Source: Methylacidiphilum sp. Yel (lineage in GTDB: Bacteria; Verrucomicrobiota; Verrucomicrobiia; Methylacidiphilales; Methylacidiphilaceae). From it: a stretch of 64,000 nt of DNA. A program made the translations under genes and the position numbers. Below, piece after piece: positions 18,839 through 27,800 of the stretch (position 1 is the stretch's first letter; every line of letters starts with the position of its first letter). The notes below the pieces were generated by a model that did no database searches, was not told where the DNA came from, and saw only the letters and a program-made list of their open reading frames with translations. The DNA lies in NCBI RefSeq assembly GCF_004421185.1, contig NZ_LXQB01000067.1, positions 1 through 64,000 of the forward strand, written 5' to 3'.

Positions 18839-19744
18839 TTAAAGAGGAATTCTATCAGAGTTTTCCTTTTTCTGAATAATTTTCAAATGGTTGTTTTTTC
18901 CCTCCTCTTTTCCTTCTCCTTCTTCCTCTTCTTCGCCTTCTTCTTCTTCAATAGCTTTTCTCAATGGCTTCGAAATAAAAGGTCTAAAGAAGCCATACAA
19001 AAGATATCCCAAAAAATCAACTGCCAACATCCACTTATAATAAACTATGGTCAATCCTAAAATAGAAACCACAAACAAAAATTTAGGAACGGTCCACTTC
19101 GTTTTCCAGGTAATGCCTTTGAAGCTAGGATAAAGATTCTTACTAAACATCATGATAGAGAGAAAAAGCAAAAGGACAACCAATATGTATTTTCCCCAAC
19201 CTTTCTCCAGTTCCCTATCTGTTTCATAAAAATAAAGCATCAGTAAAGTAATGGAGCATACTAGTCCGGCAGCTGCAGGAATAGGAAAACCAGTAAATTC
19301 CAGATTCGATCCCTTATACTGAGTAGATAACACATTGAAACGAGCAAGTCTTAGAGCTCCGCAAACCAGATAAATAGAAGCAACAATCCACCCTATTTTA
19401 TGAGGGAATTGATAGAGAACTATCTCGAAGACCAACAAGGCCGGGGCAACGCCAAAGGAAATAAGATCGGCCAAAGAATCAAATTCTCTTCCAAACATGC
19501 TTTCTTTACCTCCAAACCGAGCGAGCCTTCCATCCAAAACATCAAATACAAATGCCGCTAAAATGAAATCTAAACTATTTTCGTATGTATGAATCCATCC
19601 TGCCGTATCGCTGTCTCGTAGAATGCTTCCTTCGAGAATTTTTAGAATGGCAAGAAAACCACAAATCAAGTTGCCCGCTGTCAGCAAATTAGGCAAAAGA
19701 TATATTTTTTCCTCTTTTTTTGCGTCCCATCCGTTCATGGCCAT
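18839..19744 (-). CDS. pssA: CDP-diacylglycerol-serine O-phosphatidyltransferase
   Basis: It makes phosphatidylserine from CDP-diacylglycerol and serine in the inner membrane. The CDP-alcohol phosphatidyltransferase signature DGRLAR-x8-G-x3-D-x3-D is readable (DVLDGRLARFGG then REFDSLADLISFGVAP). About eight hydrophobic segments follow one another up to residue 250. The C-terminal 50 residues are unusual: a run of almost only Glu and Gly, then a Lys/Asn-rich end. That tail is outside the enzyme domain and its role is unknown. The start overlaps the psd stop by ten bases (ATG and TGA interleaved), so the two are translationally coupled, matching their consecutive reactions toward phosphatidylethanolamine. 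Confidence 0.93.
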   Translation of the reverse strand: MAMNGWDAKKEEKIYLLPNLLTAGNLICGFLAILKILEGSILRDSDTAGWIHTYENSLDFILAAFVFDVLDGRLARFGGKESMFGREFDSLADLISFGVAPALLVFEIVLYQFPHKIGWIVASIYLVCGALRLARFNVLSTQYKGSNLEFTGFPIPAAAGLVCSITLLMLYFYETDRELEKGWGKYILVVLLLFLSIMMFSKNLYPSFKGITWKTKWTVPKFLFVVSILGLTIVYYKWMLAVDFLGYLLYGFFRPFISKPLRKAIEEEEGEEEEEGEGKEEGKNNHLKIIQKKENSDRIPL

Positions 19745-20382
19745 TTTGCAACTACAGTTTTTCCAGCTTCTACTTTCTCTCCATTATGTACTACAACAAT
19801 ACAGTCGCTAGGAAGATAAAGTTCTGTTCTAGATCCAAACTTAATCATGCCAATTCTTTCCCCCATCTTAATCGTATCACCAGTTTCTTTCCAAGAAACC
19901 AACCGGCGTGCAATAAACCCAGCAATCTGTCTTATTCCTACAATACATCCTTTTGTCGATTGAATCCACCAATCCTGTCTTTCATTTAATAAAGAGGCCT
20001 TTGGATTGCGTGCATCCAAAAAGATCCCTTTATGGTACTCTTTCTTAATAATTTTGCCATCAACGGGAGAACGGTTCACATGCACATCAAAGATAGAAAG
20101 AAATATAGATATTTTTGTTGCTTTCCCTTCAGAGAAAGGGGATTTTTCTTCCATTTTGATTTCCACGATTTTGCCGTCTGCAGGAGCCAAAATATAATGA
20201 GGGTCAGTAGGGATAGTTCTTTCTGGATTTCTGAAGAAATAAAAGAGAAAAAGAAGGGCAAATAAAAAAAAGACTCCTACAAATTTTGCTGGTTTGAAGG
20301 GTAAAAACAAGAAAATCAAAGATAGCATTGCCATGGTAAAAGCAATGGGAAATGCCTCACGAAAAAGAAGGGAATCTTTCAT
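19735..20382 (-). CDS. psd: Phosphatidylserine decarboxylase proenzyme (short type)
   Basis: It removes CO2 from phosphatidylserine to give phosphatidylethanolamine. The 215 residues identify the short PSD-A type. Two hydrophobic segments at the N-terminus (about 10-29 and 33-50) anchor it. APADGKIVEI (66-75), SIFDVHVNRSPVDG (96-109) and the self-cleavage site FGSRTELYLP with Gly183-Ser184 are all present; the Ser becomes the pyruvoyl group. It lies between cdsA and pssA in a phospholipid operon, so the substrate and product steps are encoded side by side. Confidence 0.95.
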   Translation of the reverse strand: MKDSLLFREAFPIAFTMAMLSLIFLFLPFKPAKFVGVFFLFALLFLFYFFRNPERTIPTDPHYILAPADGKIVEIKMEEKSPFSEGKATKISIFLSIFDVHVNRSPVDGKIIKKEYHKGIFLDARNPKASLLNERQDWWIQSTKGCIVGIRQIAGFIARRLVSWKETGDTIKMGERIGMIKFGSRTELYLPSDCIVVVHNGEKVEAGKTVVAKWP

Positions 20383-20412
20383 AATTGGAATGTTTATAAT
20401 TTGGACAAGAAG

Positions 20413-21303
20413 CTATGGGTATATATGGTATCGGAAAAGACAATAAAAATAAAAGAAGGGGCCGCTTAAAAGCAAACTATCTATTAGATCCAATAGTCCT
20501 CCAATCCCTGGAATGAAATGCCCTGAATCCTTCACATGAGCATCTCTTTTGACCACACTTTTAGCTAAATCACCTACCGCTCCAATAATTCCTATCACGA
20601 CGCTTAAAAGAATCGAATCGATCAAAGGAAATCCAACAAAAAATTTTGAAAATCCAATAGGTAATAATGTCCCAGCCAAAAAAGAGAAAAAAATGCCTCC
20701 TCCCAAACCTTCCCACGTCTTCTTAGGGCTTACATGGGGAATAAGCAGATGGCTGCCAAAATTTTTTCCTACAAGAAAAGCACCCGTATCGCTCAGTTTT
20801 GTTACCGCAATGATATAAAATAAGGCAGCATCGGCATTAAATGGTAGGCCTTTACAAAAGGAGATTCGCTCAAGAAAACTAAAAAGAAAAGCAACATAAA
20901 AAAATCCTAAAAGGGTCAGAGCTATCGATGCTATTGGATTGGTTAGCTTATCCCAATGCCAAATTACTTGACCAAAAAGAATGGTTAACAATCCAAAATA
21001 CAAGATTTGCTCAAAAAAAGGATAAAAGGAATAACCAGCAGCATGAACATTCTGAAAAAACCATATCCCTAGGTAAAGACAGAAAGCAGCTGTAAAACCT
21101 GCCAAGCGAAATATCTTATGGCCTTTGGCTTGTTGCATCCGATAAAACTCTTCCTGGGCTACAAGCCCAAAACACATAAAAATGATCATTTCAAGAATTT
21201 TTAAGCTGTATAAAAGGGCTATAAGAATAACACCCCAGAGAACAAGCGAGGAAAGTAATCTCGAATAAAAATTGGATTCTTCTTTTAACATTTCAATAGT
21301 CAT
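20413..21303 (-). CDS. cdsA: Phosphatidate cytidylyltransferase
   Basis: It makes CDP-diacylglycerol from phosphatidic acid and CTP, the precursor of all phospholipid head groups. The family signature is present near the C-terminal half: KLSDTGAFLVGK, then HVSPKKTWEGLGGG, and AVGDLAKSVVKRDAHVKDSG with GHFIPGIGGLLDLIDSLL. Around eight membrane segments are visible. The 296 residues are normal. It follows uppS by about 50 bases; uppS-cdsA is a common bacterial gene order, here continued by psd and pssA instead of dxr and rseP. Confidence 0.95.
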   Translation of the reverse strand: MTIEMLKEESNFYSRLLSSLVLWGVILIALLYSLKILEMIIFMCFGLVAQEEFYRMQQAKGHKIFRLAGFTAAFCLYLGIWFFQNVHAAGYSFYPFFEQILYFGLLTILFGQVIWHWDKLTNPIASIALTLLGFFYVAFLFSFLERISFCKGLPFNADAALFYIIAVTKLSDTGAFLVGKNFGSHLLIPHVSPKKTWEGLGGGIFFSFLAGTLLPIGFSKFFVGFPLIDSILLSVVIGIIGAVGDLAKSVVKRDAHVKDSGHFIPGIGGLLDLIDSLLLSGPFFYFYCLFRYHIYP

Positions 21304-21352
21304 TAGTAGGATTGAATTGAAATAGAGGGAATAGACAACAGAAAAGCTTCAG

Positions 21353-22147
21353 TTATCTCTTTTTTGCAGTGATTTGTCCGAATCTACGCTGCCTTTTTGC
21401 AAAAATAGCTAGGGCTTCTAAAAACTCCTCTCTTCGGAAATCTGGCCAAAAGGTACTTGTAAAATAAAACTCTGTATAAGAGGACTCCCACAAAAGAAAA
21501 TTACTCAGTCGCATTTCCCCACTTGTCCGTATCAACAAATCTGGATCTGGAGAAAAATGTGTAGAAAGATGCGCTTTGAAAAATTTCTCATCGATATCGT
21601 TAAGGTTGATTTCTCTAGACTGAGCTTTTTTAGCTATTTCCCTCACAGCATTGAGAATATCAAGTCGTGCACCATAGCTCAAAGCAAGAGTAAGGATAAG
21701 CTTGAAATTTTTTTCTGTTTTTTGGCAGGTAGCCATCAACTGATTTTGTAGACTTCTTGGCAAATCCGTCATTCTGCCAATCGTTAATAATTTTATACCT
21801 CTTTCTACTAACTCATTCTCGTTTTTTAAAAGAAAATCCTGAAACATCGTCATCAAGGCTCGAATCTCAAAATAAGGTCTTTTCCAGTTATCAATGGAAA
21901 AGACATAAAGAGTTAAAAACTGTATTCCTATTTCTAAGGCTGTTTGAACCACTTCTTTGGCTGCATTCAACCCTTCCTTATGTCCCTCGATTCGAGGCAA
22001 ATTTCTTTTTTCAGCCCATCGGCCGTTACCGTCCATGATTATTGCCACATGGTTTGGAATATTCTTCGCATCGAGCAAATAAGAATTAAGTTCTGTATTG
22101 ACTACTCCATTATTTTTTTGATGCTCGTTTTCAATTGTAATATTCAT
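21353..22147 (-). CDS. uppS: Isoprenyl transferase (undecaprenyl diphosphate synthase)
   Basis: This cis-prenyltransferase makes the C55 lipid carrier for peptidoglycan and O-antigen. The core begins with HVAIIMDGNGRWA, containing the catalytic Asp and phosphate-binding GNGRW, then the usual EGHKEG, SIDNWKRP (normally STENWKRP) and, near the end, DPDLLIRTSGEMRLSNFLLW and FTSTFWPDF. The family consensus is complete apart from small substitutions. A 30-residue polar extension precedes the core. The 264 residues fit the family. Confidence 0.94.
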   Translation of the reverse strand: MNITIENEHQKNNGVVNTELNSYLLDAKNIPNHVAIIMDGNGRWAEKRNLPRIEGHKEGLNAAKEVVQTALEIGIQFLTLYVFSIDNWKRPYFEIRALMTMFQDFLLKNENELVERGIKLLTIGRMTDLPRSLQNQLMATCQKTEKNFKLILTLALSYGARLDILNAVREIAKKAQSREINLNDIDEKFFKAHLSTHFSPDPDLLIRTSGEMRLSNFLLWESSYTEFYFTSTFWPDFRREEFLEALAIFAKRQRRFGQITAKKR

Positions 22148-22287
22148 CTAAATAAAAGTTTGAATTTTCCTTCTCCAATTTTTCTTTTCCCGAATTTAAG
22201 GATAAAACATGTTATAGACTAAGATGCTCAGATTTTTATTGAAAAAAAATTTATTCTGAATAATACCCTCATTTTTTTTAAGATGAA

Positions 22288-23556
22288 TTAATCAACAAAA
22301 AAAGTCTGTTTCCTATCAGCCCCAACTGAGACAATTTTAATTGGAGCTCCCACAAGAACTCCCAACTTCTTCAAATACTCTTGAGCGGCTTTAGGTAGCT
22401 CTTTAAAAGATCTGACTCCTCCTGTATATTCGAGCCATCCTGGCAATTCCTCATAAATAGGGATGCACTCTTCTAACTGTTCTACAGAGTTGGGAGGATA
22501 TTTTAAAATCTTTCCCTTATATTCGTAGGCCACACAAATGGGGATCTTTTCTATAGTATCAAGCCCATCGAGATTGGTAACAGCCACTTCGTGAAAGCCA
22601 TTAATCAACGAGGCATATCTAGCCAAAACGCCGTCAAACCAACCACATCGTCTAGCTCTACCCGTTGTCGACCCAAACTCTCTGCCTGTCGAATGGAGTA
22701 TATTGGAAAGCTCAGCGTTTTCTACTGGAAAAGGACCTTCTCCAACACGTGTGGTATAGGCTTTCATACAACCTATGACTCGAGAGATTTTATGTGGAGG
22801 CAATCCACTACCGGTAATAGAGCCTCCAGCAGTGGTGTTGGATGAGGTTACAAAAGGATAGGTTCCAAAATCGATATCAAGGAATGTTCCTTGTGCACTC
22901 TCAAAAAGAATTTTTTTCCTTGAAAGGGAAGCTTCATGCAGCCAAAGAGTAGTGTTTGTAACCATTGAAGCAATTTCATCAGCTGCTGCTAAATAAGCAT
23001 CCGCAATTTCATTCCATAACACAGGCTCCCCACCTAAAAAATGTATATAGCGGTTTTTTTCTTCAACAAGTATCTTGAGCTTTTCAGAAAACTTCTTTCT
23101 ATCAAGAAGATCAAGGATACGAAGCCCAACTCGGCTTACTTTATCTGCATAGGCTGGTCCAATGCCCTTTTTTGTTGTACCAATCCGGCCTTTCCCACGT
23201 CTTTTTTCAAGAAGTTCATCAATAATCCTATGATAAGGAAAGACCATGTGAGCTGTCTCTGAAATAAATAGTCGGCTGCGTATTTCAATACCTCTTTTTT
23301 CTATGTTTTTTATTTCATCGACTAGTGAGACTGGATCAATAACCATGCCACCGCCCAGCAAACAAAACTTGTCAGGCCATAAGATCCCTGAAGGGATAAG
23401 ATGGAGTATAAACTTTTCGTCATGAACCTCTACCGTATGACCCGCATTATCCCCTCCCTGACATCGGACAACGACATCCACATCTTGGGTTAAAAAATCG
23501 ATTATTTTTCCTTTCCCTTCGTCTCCCCACTGAGCTCCAACAAGAACAGAATTCAT
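22288..23556 (-). CDS. purA: Adenylosuccinate synthetase
   Basis: It joins IMP and aspartate with GTP in AMP synthesis. The N-terminus VGAQWGDEGKGKIIDFL is the invariant P-loop region, followed by GGDNAGHTV with the catalytic His, GTTKKGIGPAY, and TTGRARRCGWFD near residue 300. The C-terminus ends in the usual guanine-site region (KIVSVGADRKQTFF). The 422 residues are normal. The ugd stop lies ten bases upstream of this start, so purA is probably read from the ugd promoter, although the two functions are unrelated. Confidence 0.97.
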   Translation of the reverse strand: MNSVLVGAQWGDEGKGKIIDFLTQDVDVVVRCQGGDNAGHTVEVHDEKFILHLIPSGILWPDKFCLLGGGMVIDPVSLVDEIKNIEKRGIEIRSRLFISETAHMVFPYHRIIDELLEKRRGKGRIGTTKKGIGPAYADKVSRVGLRILDLLDRKKFSEKLKILVEEKNRYIHFLGGEPVLWNEIADAYLAAADEIASMVTNTTLWLHEASLSRKKILFESAQGTFLDIDFGTYPFVTSSNTTAGGSITGSGLPPHKISRVIGCMKAYTTRVGEGPFPVENAELSNILHSTGREFGSTTGRARRCGWFDGVLARYASLINGFHEVAVTNLDGLDTIEKIPICVAYEYKGKILKYPPNSVEQLEECIPIYEELPGWLEYTGGVRSFKELPKAAQEYLKKLGVLVGAPIKIVSVGADRKQTFFVD

Positions 23557-23566
23557 GATTCAGCCT

Positions 23567-24856
23567 TTAGTTTCCAACCCCAACGTAATGATACCCCATC
23601 TCGATCATCTTTTTTTTGTCGAGTAGATTTCTACCATCAAAAATGATCGGGCTGATCATTTTTGATTTCATCGATTTCCAATCTAGATTTATAAACTCTT
23701 CCCATTCCGTCGCAAGAACTATGCAGTCAGCTTCTTCAGCGACCTCTAAAGCCGAGGAACAATAATGAATCGAAGGTAGTAGTTCTTTTGCCTTTCCCAT
23801 AGCTTTTGGATCAAAAGCTTGCACAATTGCTCCTTCTTTCAAAAAAACTCTTGCAAGATCCATAGCAACACTACTTCTTACATCATCGGTGTTGTTTTTA
23901 AAGGCTAAGCCCAAAAGGCCAATCCTTTTATCTTTTAATACCCATAGAACATTGCGAATTTTTCGTAAAAATATTTCCTTTTGATCATTATTAATTTGAG
24001 AGACTTCTTTGAGCAGCTTAAAATCATAGCCCAATTCCTGTGAGATTTTAATAAAAGCAGCCACATCCTTTGGGAAACAGGACCCTCCCCACCCTATGCC
24101 AGCTTTAAGAAAATGCTTGCCTATTCTGTGATCTAATCCCATTCCCTCTGCCACCATTTGCACATTGGCTCCAGCTGCTTCGCATATCCTTGATAAGGCA
24201 TTGATATACGAAATCTTTAAAGCAAGAAAACTATTGGAGGCATGCTTGATAAGTTCTGCGGAATTTAGATCTGTGATGAGGATCGGAGCCTTAAAAGGAG
24301 CGTAAACTTCTTTCATTATTTTAATAGCTCTTTCACTGGTAGCACCAATTACAACACGGTCAGGATGAAGCAAATCATGGATGGCAACGCCCTCTCTCAA
24401 AAATTCAGGATTACTTACGACATCAAATTCGCTTTTATGGCTATTATATCTTTTGATCGTTTGATAGACTTTTTCTCCGGTCTTGACTGGAACAGTACTT
24501 TTATCAACAATGACTCTATAATCTTTTAAAACAGCAGCAATTTGTCTGGCGACCTTTTCGATATAAGTCATGTCGACACTGCCATCTTCCAAGGGGGGGG
24601 TAGGAACTGCAATGAAAATGACTAAACTCTTTTCAACCCCTTCCTCGATGCTCTCAGTAAAATGAAGCGTTCCCTTCTTAACATTTTTTTTAACCAGCTC
24701 TTCCAGGCCAGGTTCATAAATAGGAATATTTCCTGCTAGGAGAGATTTTATTTTATTTGAATCATTGTCTATGCAAATGACCTCATGGCCGATATCAGCA
24801 AAGCAAGCTCCTGTTGTTAATCCCACATAACCGGAACCTATGATTGAGATTTTCAT
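23567..24856 (-). CDS. ugd: UDP-glucose 6-dehydrogenase
   Basis: It oxidises UDP-glucose twice to UDP-glucuronate, a precursor of acidic surface sugars. The NAD-binding motif GSGYVGLTTGACFAD is at the N-terminus; STVPVKTGE and the active-site GWGGSCFPKD with the catalytic Cys follow; GLAFKNNTDDVRSS marks the C-terminal domain. The 429 residues fit the family. It is the first gene before purA. A 21-base perfect palindrome lies about 40 bases upstream of its start and may be its operator. Confidence 0.95.
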   Translation of the reverse strand: MKISIIGSGYVGLTTGACFADIGHEVICIDNDSNKIKSLLAGNIPIYEPGLEELVKKNVKKGTLHFTESIEEGVEKSLVIFIAVPTPPLEDGSVDMTYIEKVARQIAAVLKDYRVIVDKSTVPVKTGEKVYQTIKRYNSHKSEFDVVSNPEFLREGVAIHDLLHPDRVVIGATSERAIKIMKEVYAPFKAPILITDLNSAELIKHASNSFLALKISYINALSRICEAAGANVQMVAEGMGLDHRIGKHFLKAGIGWGGSCFPKDVAAFIKISQELGYDFKLLKEVSQINNDQKEIFLRKIRNVLWVLKDKRIGLLGLAFKNNTDDVRSSVAMDLARVFLKEGAIVQAFDPKAMGKAKELLPSIHYCSSALEVAEEADCIVLATEWEEFINLDWKSMKSKMISPIIFDGRNLLDKKKMIEMGYHYVGVGN

Positions 24857-25156
24857 TTTTTAAATTGTCCAATGAATGTGATGATGGATACTGTCGATTT
24901 TTGTCGTCGACAAAAATTCACCCCATGACACCTTTTATCGTCTTTCTTAGATAATTTTAGCTTTTTTTTAAATGTGAATTTTTACACGCGGAAAAAACCA
25001 AAAAAACGATATAGTGATTTTCGGATATCTTGCAATTTTAATTTTTAAAAAACCCGCTTTATTCCCTTAACTTAAAAAAAATTTCTCTCCTAGAATAAAT
25101 TCCCAACGATAGCAATTAACCTTAAAAAATCGGCTCCATCCTATTATAGTTTTCTT
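24857..25156. promoter_or_regulatory. Divergent promoter region of ugd and RNA ligase gene, with palindrome
   Basis: This AT-rich 300-base spacer holds one striking site: ATTTTTGTCG (24897-24906), a central T, and CGACAAAAAT (24908-24917), a perfect 21-base inverted repeat. It is too tight for a good RNA hairpin loop and looks like a dimeric repressor site upstream of ugd. No coding frame or tRNA was seen. The remainder has several A/T runs that could serve as promoter elements in both directions, but no clear -35/-10 pair. Confidence 0.45.
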
Positions 25157-26257
25157 ATGTTTGAACTGTTCATTGAAGAAATTCTTGCCAAAAAAAGGGG
25201 GGTCCAAGGAAAATTTCAGGATAAGACTTATATAAGATTGACAAATAGCTATGGGGGATGGCCAGAGGGAAGCATTGTTTTTAAAGATCTTATCATTGCA
25301 GGTTTTCCTAAAATCGGAAGAATAAACTCCTTGGAGTCCGGACTACGAGAACAATTTTCTGGTTCCTTTTGGATGGAAGAAAAAGTCGACGGTTATAACG
25401 TCCGGATTTTTCACCATCAAGGTCAAATTTATTGTGCCACTCGAGGAGGATTTATCTGCCCATTCAGTACGGACAGAATAGTGGATCTGCTCAATGTAGA
25501 TATTTTCATCGATCATCCCAATCTTGTTTTATGTGGTGAAATTACTGGGCCTGGAAGTCCTTACATTGAGGGACCCACCCCATTAGTTTCTGAAGATATC
25601 AAGCTTTTTATTTTTGATATTGCAAAAGGTTCCACCATGGAATTTCTGCCTGAACGACAAAAACATGAGCTTATTAGTCGATATGCGTTGCCTTCAGTTA
25701 AGAATTTTGGTCTTTTTGAAAACCAACCTGAAGACTTGAGGCAAATAAAAAAAATCTTGTTATCGCTTCACAACGAATACAGAGAAGGGGTTATTTTTAA
25801 AGAAGAACCATTTGGCCGGCGCACAAAATACGTCACTGCAAATTCTGATTTGAACGATATTGCCGTTTTTTCTCAAAAGATTTTAGATGTGAGCCCTAAC
25901 TACTTTATCGATAGAATTATACGGTACGTGTTATTTTTAACAGAACTGGGACTGATCGAAGAAAACAACTGGGAAGAAAAACTAGGAAAAGCCTTTGTTT
26001 GTGGAATCAAAGAAGTACTCAAAAAGGTGCAAGCAGATGGTCGATCCTCCCGATTTTTTCGATGTCGATTTAGGGAATTGAAAAATGCTGAATATTTTAT
26101 CGAACATCTTAAACATATTCCAGGACATCAAGAGCATGTAATCATAAAGAAAGTATACAAAGAGAACAGCTATTGGGTTTTGGAGTTTGAAAAGACTTTT
26201 CCTTCGACTAGCGACACTTTAAGAAACTGGCTCTCCGGAGCCCTCCGGTTTGATTAG
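25157..26257 (+). CDS. Rnl3-type RNA ligase (Pab1020 family)
   Basis: This is an ATP-dependent RNA ligase that joins or circularises RNA through an enzyme-AMP intermediate. Nucleotidyltransferase motifs are all visible: motif [11 protein letters not shown] with lysine K76, ATRGG (94-98), [12 protein letters not shown] (motif III region, E128), FIFDIAKG (151-158), EGVIFK (210-215, motif IV) and RTKYV with K224 (motif V). An alpha-helical C-terminal domain of about 120 residues follows. Length and layout match the archaeal Rnl3 enzymes known from Pyrococcus and Methanothermobacter; bacterial members are uncommon and mainly thermophilic. Its last 39 bases overlap the 3' end of the convergent HARP gene. 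The natural RNA substrate is unknown. Confidence 0.88.
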   Translation: MFELFIEEILAKKRGVQGKFQDKTYIRLTNSYGGWPEGSIVFKDLIIAGFPKIGRINSLESGLREQFSGSFWMEEKVDGYNVRIFHHQGQIYCATRGGFICPFSTDRIVDLLNVDIFIDHPNLVLCGEITGPGSPYIEGPTPLVSEDIKLFIFDIAKGSTMEFLPERQKHELISRYALPSVKNFGLFENQPEDLRQIKKILLSLHNEYREGVIFKEEPFGRRTKYVTANSDLNDIAVFSQKILDVSPNYFIDRIIRYVLFLTELGLIEENNWEEKLGKAFVCGIKEVLKKVQADGRSSRFFRCRFRELKNAEYFIEHLKHIPGHQEHVIIKKVYKENSYWVLEFEKTFPSTSDTLRNWLSGALRFD

Positions 26258-26827
26258 ATTTTTTAAACAATCTCTTAAAAATTTTGCATTCATTATTTCA
26301 ATACCCATCTTATCAGCCCATTTTTTCATGCCTTCATCAGCTGTTACTAAAATCCCTTCCAATTCATAAGCTAAAAGAATGACATCCACATCCTCCCTGC
26401 TATCAAGGATGCCTTGTCTTAAGGCTTCGCGATAACGATTTCTTAAGCGGTTTACCAACTGATCAAAAGGAATGGGATTTCCTCCATTTGGCCCTGCAAG
26501 TTTCAAATGTTCCTCGGCTATCCTTAGTCCATGATCAATTCTTTTCCTTATTTCTTCAATGAAATCATAAAGAACGAAACCTGGAATGAGCAGGTTAAAT
26601 TTTCGAGGAGAACGAATGTGGACAGTCAATTCAAAATCGGAAGAGAAAAAACCGGCTCCTTTCATAATTTTCAGTTCTTGATAGGCAGATGAGGGCATAA
26701 AAAATTGAGCATCGGCTTTGGTCGCTAAGGAAAGAAAATTTGAAAAAACCGTTGGATCGTCCTCTCCAAATTGTTGCGTAATATCTGGATTTGTAAAGAC
26801 ACTTGTATCCAGAACAAACTTTTTCAC
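26219..26827 (-). CDS. HARP: RNA-free RNase P homologue / 'RNA ligase partner' PIN protein
   Basis: This is a PIN-domain nuclease of the UPF0278 family. The N-terminus [10 protein letters not shown] with Asp7 closely matches my memory of Aquifex Aq_880, the minimal protein-only RNase P (HARP). Further metal-binding acidic residues are D142/D146/D148 in [15 protein letters not shown] and D164 in VTADEG. A helical arm (about 85-135) with RNRYREA lies between them, as in HARPs. The family is also named RNA ligase partner because it co-occurs with Rnl3 ligases, and here the two genes overlap tail to tail by 39 bases. Whether it processes tRNA 5' ends or does another job is open, since many HARP carriers also have ordinary RNase P. 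It follows nadA on the same strand. Confidence 0.87.
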   Translation of the reverse strand: MKKFVLDTSVFTNPDITQQFGEDDPTVFSNFLSLATKADAQFFMPSSAYQELKIMKGAGFFSSDFELTVHIRSPRKFNLLIPGFVLYDFIEEIRKRIDHGLRIAEEHLKLAGPNGGNPIPFDQLVNRLRNRYREALRQGILDSREDVDVILLAYELEGILVTADEGMKKWADKMGIEIMNAKFLRDCLKNLIKPEGSGEPVS

Positions 26828-26865
26828 TCTTTTCTGTACTTAAGGATCATTATATCTTGATTCTT

Positions 26866-27792
26866 TTATTCACTCCACTCCAACATTTGTTGAATAGGAA
26901 TAAAAGCTTTTTTACGGATTTCTTCTGGCAGATCAATCTCAGGATAATCCCTTTCAAGAGAAGAGATAACCTTGTCTATGGTGATCTTTTTCATAAACTT
27001 ACATTGAGAGCAAGCACATCTGGGTGTCGAAGCCGGGATGAAATTCTTCTCTGGAATTTCTTTTTTAAGCCTAGTGGTCATCCCAACCTCCGTCACAATT
27101 ATAAACGTATTAGCCGGATGGTTTCTACAATACCTGATCATCTGTTCCGTCGAACAGACCTCATCGGCAAGCATTCTTACTGCTCTTTCACACTCCGGAT
27201 GAGCCACAATTGGAGCAGTAGGATAATTTTTTTTCAAATTTAAGAGGGATTGATGCGTAAATTCTACATGCACATAGCATTCTCCAGGCCACAAGTCCAT
27301 CTGTCTACCCGTCTTGCTTTGTACCCATTCCCCTAAATTTTGATCAGGTACGAAAAGAATTTTCTTATCAAGAGGGACTTTTTCGATGATTTTTATGGCA
27401 TTAGCAGACGTACAAATACAATCACTTAGTGATTTTACCGCCGCAGAGGTATTGACATAAGCTACAATAAAAACCTCTGGATTTTTTATTTTGTATTCAA
27501 GAAGTTCTTCATAAGAACATGTATCCGAAAGAGAACAACCCGCTTCCAAATCAGGAAGGATTACTTTTCTATTTGGGTTTAATATCTTGGCTGTTTCAGC
27601 CATAAAATGAACCCCACAAAAAACAATCCGTTCTGCCGTAGTATCCCTGGCTTTAAAAGAAAGTCCTAGGGAATCCCCTATATAATCGGCTACTTCCTGA
27701 ATTTCAGGCAACTGATAATTATGGGCCAAAAGAATAGCGCGCTTTTCTTTTTTAAGTTTTAAAACAGTTTCTTTTTTTTCCCTTAAATCCAT
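26866..27792 (-). CDS. nadA: Quinolinate synthase NadA
   Basis: It condenses iminoaspartate with dihydroxyacetone phosphate in NAD synthesis, using a [4Fe-4S] cluster. Visible are AHNYQLPEIQEVADYIGDSL at the N-terminus, GVHFMAETAKIL, LPDLEAGCSLSD with one cluster cysteine, a second in SDCICTSANA, and the third in the CACSQCKFMKK region. The 308 residues match the short NadA class without extra domains. It lies nine bases after lspA on the same strand; nadB and nadC are not here. The enzyme depends on iron-sulfur supply, which the suf genes in this window could provide. Confidence 0.95.
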   Translation of the reverse strand: MDLREKKETVLKLKKEKRAILLAHNYQLPEIQEVADYIGDSLGLSFKARDTTAERIVFCGVHFMAETAKILNPNRKVILPDLEAGCSLSDTCSYEELLEYKIKNPEVFIVAYVNTSAAVKSLSDCICTSANAIKIIEKVPLDKKILFVPDQNLGEWVQSKTGRQMDLWPGECYVHVEFTHQSLLNLKKNYPTAPIVAHPECERAVRMLADEVCSTEQMIRYCRNHPANTFIIVTEVGMTTRLKKEIPEKNFIPASTPRCACSQCKFMKKITIDKVISSLERDYPEIDLPEEIRKKAFIPIQQMLEWSE

Positions 27793-27800
27793 TTTTTGTT

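Noticed and set aside
26803-27243. 146-residue plus-strand frame opposite nadA
   Set aside because: Antisense shadow of nadA; the composition is basic and odd, and nadA motifs are intact on the other strand.
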